Shown one piece after another: positions 23,350-26,997 of a stretch of DNA of 26,997 nt; position 1 is the first letter of the stretch; every line of letters begins with the position of its first letter. The notes below the pieces were generated by a model. It was not told the origin of the DNA. It did no database searches and saw only the letters and a list, made by a program, of their open reading frames with translations. The position numbers were made by a program, and so were the translations under genes. Source of the stretch: JADGGV01 sp035715725 (GTDB lineage Bacteria; Gemmatimonadota; Gemmatimonadetes; Longimicrobiales; RSA9); assembly GCA_035715725.1 (NCBI GenBank), contig DASTKT010000049.1, positions 1 through 26,997 of the forward strand, given 5' to 3'.

Positions 23350-24864
23350 TCAGGCGGGCCGGCGCGCCGCCGCCGCGCACGCTTCCGCCTCCCGCGCCAG
23401 GCCGGAGTGCCGCACCGCCTGCCGCGCGCGCCACGCGCCCCAGCTCCAGCTCCGCCAGTCCGCGGGCGCCTTCGGGCCCCACCGGCGGCTCAGGCCGACG
23501 GCGACGGCGCAGCGCCCCTCGGTGGGCACCCGGTCGAGCGCCGCGACGATCCCGGGCACGGCCTCGGCGCCGAGGCGGGAGGCGTAGTGGCCGTCGAACG
23601 GGACGCCGGACGCGGCGCGGGCCACGTTCGTCCGGACGATGAGCGCGTCGGGGGAGAGGACGTTGAGCGCGGCGACCGTCGCCACGCCGGAGACGAGCGC
23701 GCCGAGCGCGAAGGAGGAGCGGCGGCCGCGGAGGACCGTGGCGGAGAACCAGAGGAGGATCGTGCCGATCCAGGCCATGAACGCCGTCGTGTAGAGGCGC
23801 AGCTCGGTGAGGCCGAACGCGGCCTGGTACAGGCGCATGCGCTGGAGGGCGGAGCCGAGGATGGCGAACAGGAGGAGGACGGTGAGCCCGGCCAGGCCGC
23901 GGAAGATCCACTCGTCGGCGCGGCGGCCGCGCGCGAGCGCCCAGTCCGCGGCCAGCAGGAGCGGGAGCGCCAGCGCGGCCACCCAGACTAGCTCGAAGAA
24001 GCCGCGGCGCGCGTACTCGGCGTAGGTGAGCCCCGGCGTGACGTCCACCATGGCCGAGCCGCCGAAGAAGTAGCGCACCTGCACGGCCATGAAGGAGGCG
24101 AACAGCGCGTCGAGCAGCGCGAGCACGACGGCCACCTCCACGATCCCGAGCCGCGGCCTCGCCGGGGCGATGCGGCGGAGGTCCGCCGGGACCGGCGCTC
24201 CCGCCAGCACCTCGCGCAGCCAGCCGCCGCTCGCCCAGCCGAAGAAGCCGATCAGGAAGACGTGGCTCACGACCCGGCCGAAGTCGATGTGCAGCGCGTT
24301 CGTCACCAGGCGGGCGTACACCGCGTCCGCGGCCATGAGCAACCCGCCGAAGACCACGAGGAACGGGAGCGCCAGCCCCACGCCCCGCAGCGCCGCGAGC
24401 CCCACCCGCGACCATGGCGACGCCGACACCGCCCCCGCCCCGCCCTTCCAGTCCACCTCCCCGGCCAGGAGCAGCGTGCCGAAGGCGCCCGAGAGCCCCG
24501 CCGCGGCCGCGGCCCCCGCGTAGTCGCCCACGCCGGCGCCGCGCAGCCACGGCCGCCCGCCGCGGTAGGCCGCGAGCCCCACCAGCACCGCCACCACGAG
24601 CAGGTCCAGCAGCTTCAGCGGCCCCGCGTCCCGCCATGCCGGCAGCATCGCGAAGACGAGCGCCGTGCCGACCAGCGCCCATGCCTCCCGGGACAGGACG
24701 CCTCGCGTGCCGGCCACCCAGGCCAGCGCGGCGGCGACGCCCAGCATCCACAGCCCGAAGTTCAATCCCGGGGCGCCGGGCGCTCGCAGCAACAGGTCCG
24801 CGAGCACGCCCAGGTCCACCGCCGCCACGAGCGCCACCGCGCTCCGCCGCGCGTTGTCCGTCAT
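23350..24864 (-). CDS. DUF4173/DUF4153-like multi-pass membrane protein
   Basis: The protein has 504 residues. The ATG at 24864 overlaps the stop of the UppS gene (ATGA) and follows GGAGGGAGGTGG, so it is preferred to upstream starts. About ten to eleven membrane helices run from residue ~10 to ~420; the final ~85 residues are soluble. The block MVDVTPGLTYAEYARRGFFE and the following LVWVAALALPLLLAAD match DUF4173-type proteins, an unassigned inner-membrane family. Coupling to the cis-prenyltransferase suggests a role linked to membranes or lipid carriers, but this is inference. The convergent permease gene lies downstream. Confidence 0.82.
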   Translation of the reverse strand: MTDNARRSAVALVAAVDLGVLADLLLRAPGAPGLNFGLWMLGVAAALAWVAGTRGVLSREAWALVGTALVFAMLPAWRDAGPLKLLDLLVVAVLVGLAAYRGGRPWLRGAGVGDYAGAAAAAGLSGAFGTLLLAGEVDWKGGAGAVSASPWSRVGLAALRGVGLALPFLVVFGGLLMAADAVYARLVTNALHIDFGRVVSHVFLIGFFGWASGGWLREVLAGAPVPADLRRIAPARPRLGIVEVAVVLALLDALFASFMAVQVRYFFGGSAMVDVTPGLTYAEYARRGFFELVWVAALALPLLLAADWALARGRRADEWIFRGLAGLTVLLLFAILGSALQRMRLYQAAFGLTELRLYTTAFMAWIGTILLWFSATVLRGRRSSFALGALVSGVATVAALNVLSPDALIVRTNVARAASGVPFDGHYASRLGAEAVPGIVAALDRVPTEGRCAVAVGLSRRWGPKAPADWRSWSWGAWRARQAVRHSGLAREAEACAAAARRPA

Positions 24865-25589
24865 GCCACCACCTCCCTCCGTTCGCCGAGACCACCGAAG
24901 CGACGCTCGCGACGCCCGAACTCGGCCAGCGCCGCCTCCAGGTCCGCCGGCTCGAAGTCCGGCCAGAGCCGGTCCGTGAACACCAGCTCCGCGTACGCGC
25001 ACTCCCACAACAGGAAATCGCTGAGCCGCCGCTCGCCCCCCGACCGGATCAGCACGTCCACGTCCGGCACCGGCTCCCGCGCGTGCAGCCGCGTCGCCAG
25101 CGCCCGCGCGAACGCCCGCCGGTCGGGCGAGGCCACGCCGCCGCGCGCGGCCGCGAGCGCGATCGCGTCCCGCGCGGAGTAGTCCACCGCGAGCCGCAGG
25201 TCGAGCACGCTGCCGGACGACGTCGCCTCCTCCGCCGCCCGGATGGCGTGCAGCAGCGGCAGCGGCAGGCGGTCCCGGCGGCCCAGCACCGTCAGCCGCA
25301 CGCCCCGCTCGACGCAGGTCCGCGTCTCCGCCCGCAGGTACGCCGCGAACAGCCGCATCAGCGCCGCGACCTCGCGCGCCGGACGCCGCCAGTTGTCGCC
25401 GGAGAAGGCGTAGAGCGTGAGGTGCCGCACGCCGAGACCGGGCGCCGCCTCGACGATCCGGCGCGCCGCGCGGGAGCCGGCGCGGTGCCCCGCCGATCGC
25501 GGCCGTCCTCGCGCGGTGGCCCAGCGTCCGTTGCCGTCCATGATGATGGCGACGTGGAGCCCCTCGGCCTCAAAAGCTCTTTGTCCCAT
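24861..25589 (-). CDS. uppS: Isoprenyl transferase (undecaprenyl diphosphate synthase family)
   Basis: The protein has 242 residues, usual for the family. The ATG at 25589 has AGGAGG 7 bases upstream; the longer frame from 25625 lacks this. The cis-prenyltransferase blocks are present: IIMDGNGRWA with catalytic Asp18, HRAGS, LTLYAFSGDNWRRP (residues 58-70; most members have S-T-E-N-W) and RSGGERRLSDFLLWE at 182-196 with YAELVF. It builds the polyprenyl diphosphate carrier of cell-wall and glycan synthesis from isopentenyl diphosphate. The SGDNW variant occurs in a subset of the family and could mean a different chain length. Its stop overlaps the DUF4173-like start. The HTH_34 gene lies 82 bp upstream on the same strand. 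The gene symbol rests on family membership. Confidence 0.92.
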   Translation of the reverse strand: MGQRAFEAEGLHVAIIMDGNGRWATARGRPRSAGHRAGSRAARRIVEAAPGLGVRHLTLYAFSGDNWRRPAREVAALMRLFAAYLRAETRTCVERGVRLTVLGRRDRLPLPLLHAIRAAEEATSSGSVLDLRLAVDYSARDAIALAAARGGVASPDRRAFARALATRLHAREPVPDVDVLIRSGGERRLSDFLLWECAYAELVFTDRLWPDFEPADLEAALAEFGRRERRFGGLGERREVVA

Positions 25590-25671
25590 AAAGCGCCTCC
25601 TCGCGAAATACGGGCGCCACGCCACGTTGCGCCCGAAACCGTCCCGCGAACGTGCCCGCGCCCGGGCCCGG

Positions 25672-26079
25672 CTACTCCGGGTCCCGCACGGCCTGGATCA
25701 GCGCCTCCATGTGCTCCAGGTAGCGTGCCAGCGCGGCGCGCCCCTCCTCCGTGAGCCGGTACTCCGTGCGCGGCATCCGCCCCTCGAACGACTTCTCGCA
25801 GGCGACGTACCCCGCGTCCTCGAGCTTGCGGGCGTGCACGCTGAGATTGCCGTCCGTCGTCTTGAGGAGCGCCTTCAGCTGGTTGAAGCTGAGCGGCTCC
25901 TCGACCGCCAGCGCGCTGACGATCCCCAGCCGGACCCGCTCGTGGATGAGCCGGTCCAGCTCCAGGGGATTGCTCTCGCTCAATGCTCCGCCAGCCACTC
26001 CGGTCAGCCTTCCCTTCCCCGCCGGCCGCTCCGGCGCGTCGTCGTCGCGTCCGCTGGGCAGCGCGCCGTGCCTAGCCAC
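25672..26079 (-). CDS. HTH_34-type winged-helix regulator
   Basis: The protein has 135 residues. The GTG at 26079 is preceded by GGAGG five bases away; its first 8 bases overlap the end of the previous gene. The N-terminal ~35 residues are disordered-looking. The winged helix follows: LDRLIHERVRLGIVSALAVE, LSFNQLKALLKTTDGNLSVH, ARKLEDAGYV and a wing KSFEGRMPRTEYRLTEEG. This pattern is typical of PF13601-type (HTH_34) DNA-binding proteins, which usually sit next to a membrane protein and often control it. Here the partner is the upstream membrane protein. It probably binds the AGTACTT-type repeat before that gene, an inference from the layout. Confidence 0.85.
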   Translation of the reverse strand: MARHGALPSGRDDDAPERPAGKGRLTGVAGGALSESNPLELDRLIHERVRLGIVSALAVEEPLSFNQLKALLKTTDGNLSVHARKLEDAGYVACEKSFEGRMPRTEYRLTEEGRAALARYLEHMEALIQAVRDPE

Positions 26080-26686
26080 CGTGCCTCCGGGCGATGAGGA
26101 CGCCGCACACGATCTCCACCGCGCCGAACCCCAGGGCGAGGTACGCGTCGCCCCAGGCGGCGGGAGAGAAGAGCGCGGCGGCGCCGGTCAGCATGAGGGC
26201 CAGCCCCATGATCGGCACGACGCGCACCGAGAAGATCCCGCCGGTGATCACGCCGGCGCCGTACAGCAGGAGCCAGACGCCCGGGAGCGCGCCCGCGGCG
26301 CCCGCCCGGACCAGTGCCCCCGTGAGGACCGCCCCCGCCACGACCGGCGGAAGCAGCCCGAGCGCGAACTTCCGCCCCGGCCCGGAGAGGAGCGGCACCC
26401 CCGCCCGGCGCGCCTTCAGCGCCATGGCGCCAGCGGCGATCGCGGTGGCGAGCGCCGCCTCGGCCAGCCACACGCCGAGCCAGCGTTCCGGCGTCGGCTG
26501 CCGCGAGGCCAGCGCCGCCGCCCCGATCGCCGTGGCCCCCATCCCCACGCCCCCCCAGCCGGGCACGGCCGTGAAGCTCCCCGCCCGCTCCATCGTCTCG
26601 CGGATGAAGCGAAGGTTGTCGATGGCGCGGTCGTGCAGCGCGAGCGGCTCGGCGTCCGCGGGTTGCTGGGGTCGCAGCGCGTTCAT
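26072..26686 (-). CDS. Multi-pass membrane protein paired with the HTH_34 regulator
   Basis: The protein has 204 residues with a soluble N-terminal ~40 residues (LHDRAIDNLRFIRETMERAG) and about six membrane helices to the end. The block GDAYLALGFGAVEIVCGVLI closes it. This domain order occurs in membrane proteins encoded just before HTH_34 regulators in Acidobacteria and Gemmatimonadota; the function is unknown. The ATG at 26686 lies 6 bases after the -10 box TACGCT, so the message should begin at or next to the start codon (leaderless), and no ribosome binding site is seen. The gene ends inside the start of the regulator gene by an 8-base overlap. Confidence 0.8.
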   Translation of the reverse strand: MNALRPQQPADAEPLALHDRAIDNLRFIRETMERAGSFTAVPGWGGVGMGATAIGAAALASRQPTPERWLGVWLAEAALATAIAAGAMALKARRAGVPLLSGPGRKFALGLLPPVVAGAVLTGALVRAGAAGALPGVWLLLYGAGVITGGIFSVRVVPIMGLALMLTGAAALFSPAAWGDAYLALGFGAVEIVCGVLIARRHGG

Positions 26687-26692
26687 GGCTCA

Positions 26693-26721
26693 AGCGTAGG
26701 CGTGGCGGCCGCGTCTGTCAA
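26693..26721 (-). promoter_or_regulatory. Sigma-70-type promoter for the minus-strand cluster, probably leaderless
   Basis: On the minus strand a perfect -35 TTGACA (26716-26721) and a -10 TACGCT (26693-26698) are 17 bp apart. The expected start is about 7 bases after the -10 box, which is the A of the ATG at 26686. This fits a leaderless mRNA for the membrane-protein gene and for the operon that follows. Confidence 0.75.
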
Positions 26722-26742
26722 GTACTTTGCGATGTGAAGTAC
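26722..26742. promoter_or_regulatory. Inverted repeat next to the -35 box
   Basis: GTACTT (26722-26727) and AAGTAC (26737-26742) flank nine bases directly upstream of the -35 box. It is a plausible operator for the HTH_34 regulator, whose gene is in the operon. Binding is not shown. Confidence 0.5.
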
Positions 26743-26997
26743 GGGCCGGCCGGTCTCCGGCTCAGCGCCGCGGGCGCGGATCTCGATCGCGAGGCCGGGA
26801 CCGCGACCGAGCACGAGCCGGCGGGTTCGGCCGGCCGCTCGACGAGGACGGGAACGGACGGATGTCACGCGAAGGCGCGGAGGGTCACGGAAAGCCGCGA
26901 AGCCGGGGCCCGGATGGGCGTTGGCGCGGCAGGCGAACGGCAGGGTTCCACACGGAGAGCACGGAGCCGCGGTGGCGGTTTGGCTGCGCCGTTTCGA
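26743..26997. other. End of window without a gene
   Basis: No gene is supported in the last ~250 bases. The short frames are low-complexity. CACGGA-type words recur near the end (26884-26966), a loose repeat often seen between genes in GC-rich genomes. Confidence 0.5.

Noticed and set aside
20053..23991. Plus-strand open frame of 1312 codons
   Set aside because: Arg/Pro-rich shadow in another frame of the permease and neighbouring genes.
20420..24895. Long minus-strand open frame of 1491 codons
   Set aside because: Low-complexity Arg/Ala/Gly-rich translation opposite the ADOP permease, which has clear domains on the plus strand.
26884..26966. CACGGA-type words that look like a repeat array
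   Set aside because: Spacing and units are irregular; not a CRISPR or a true tandem repeat.

Overview
This is about 27 kb of very GC-rich bacterial DNA with dense, strongly codon-biased genes. The MacB-like permease without a fused ATPase, the caspase/TPR lipoprotein-era secreted proteins, the HTH_34 regulator paired with a membrane protein, and the many lipoproteins suggest a Gram-negative, outer-membrane soil or freshwater lineage such as Gemmatimonadota or a relative. That placement is an inference from gene style, not from a marker gene. No rRNA, tRNA, CRISPR array, transposase or phage gene is visible.

Layout. 1-591: the C-terminal part of a protein with an Ala/Pro/Gly-rich linker and a small NTF2-like domain. 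642-3539: a secreted caspase-family (C14) protein with two Ig-like repeats, an EF-hand-like loop and a long TPR tail. 3793-6830 (minus): a CPA1 Na+/H+ antiporter and an AI-2E-family permease. 6986-8305: a divergent pair, a SOD/CHRD-like lipoprotein and an unknown protein, on either side of a symmetric 48-bp palindromic promoter/operator. 8402-10686 (minus): an OmpA-type lipoprotein and a DUF4403 lipoprotein, separated by a relic of a second AI-2E permease whose tail carries the start site of the DUF4403 gene.

10938-18350 is a long plus-strand run: Xre-type regulator, small unknown protein, DUF1003 membrane protein, L,D-transpeptidase lipoprotein, then what looks like one signalling operon (two-helix membrane protein, small helical protein, KaiC-like ATPase, double-PAS histidine kinase) joined by ATGA stop/start overlaps. 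The KaiC-like gene has a frameshift in a G run just before its Walker A motif.

18728-26686: a secreted succinylglutamate desuccinylase/aspartoacylase-like enzyme, an unknown 100-aa protein, an FtsX/MacB-type permease, and a minus-strand cluster of a 6-TM membrane protein, its HTH_34 regulator, a cis-prenyltransferase (UppS) and a DUF4173-like membrane protein. The cluster starts from a good promoter that appears to give a leaderless message.

Much of the window concerns the cell envelope and stress: ion antiport, peptidoglycan cross-linking, OmpA anchoring, lipid-carrier synthesis and lipoproteins. The most unusual items are the KaiC/histidine-kinase operon with its frameshift, the AI-2E relic that supplies a ribosome binding site to another gene, and the symmetric operator at 7547-7594. 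All four convergent gene junctions carry GC-rich hairpins without a clear T-tract.
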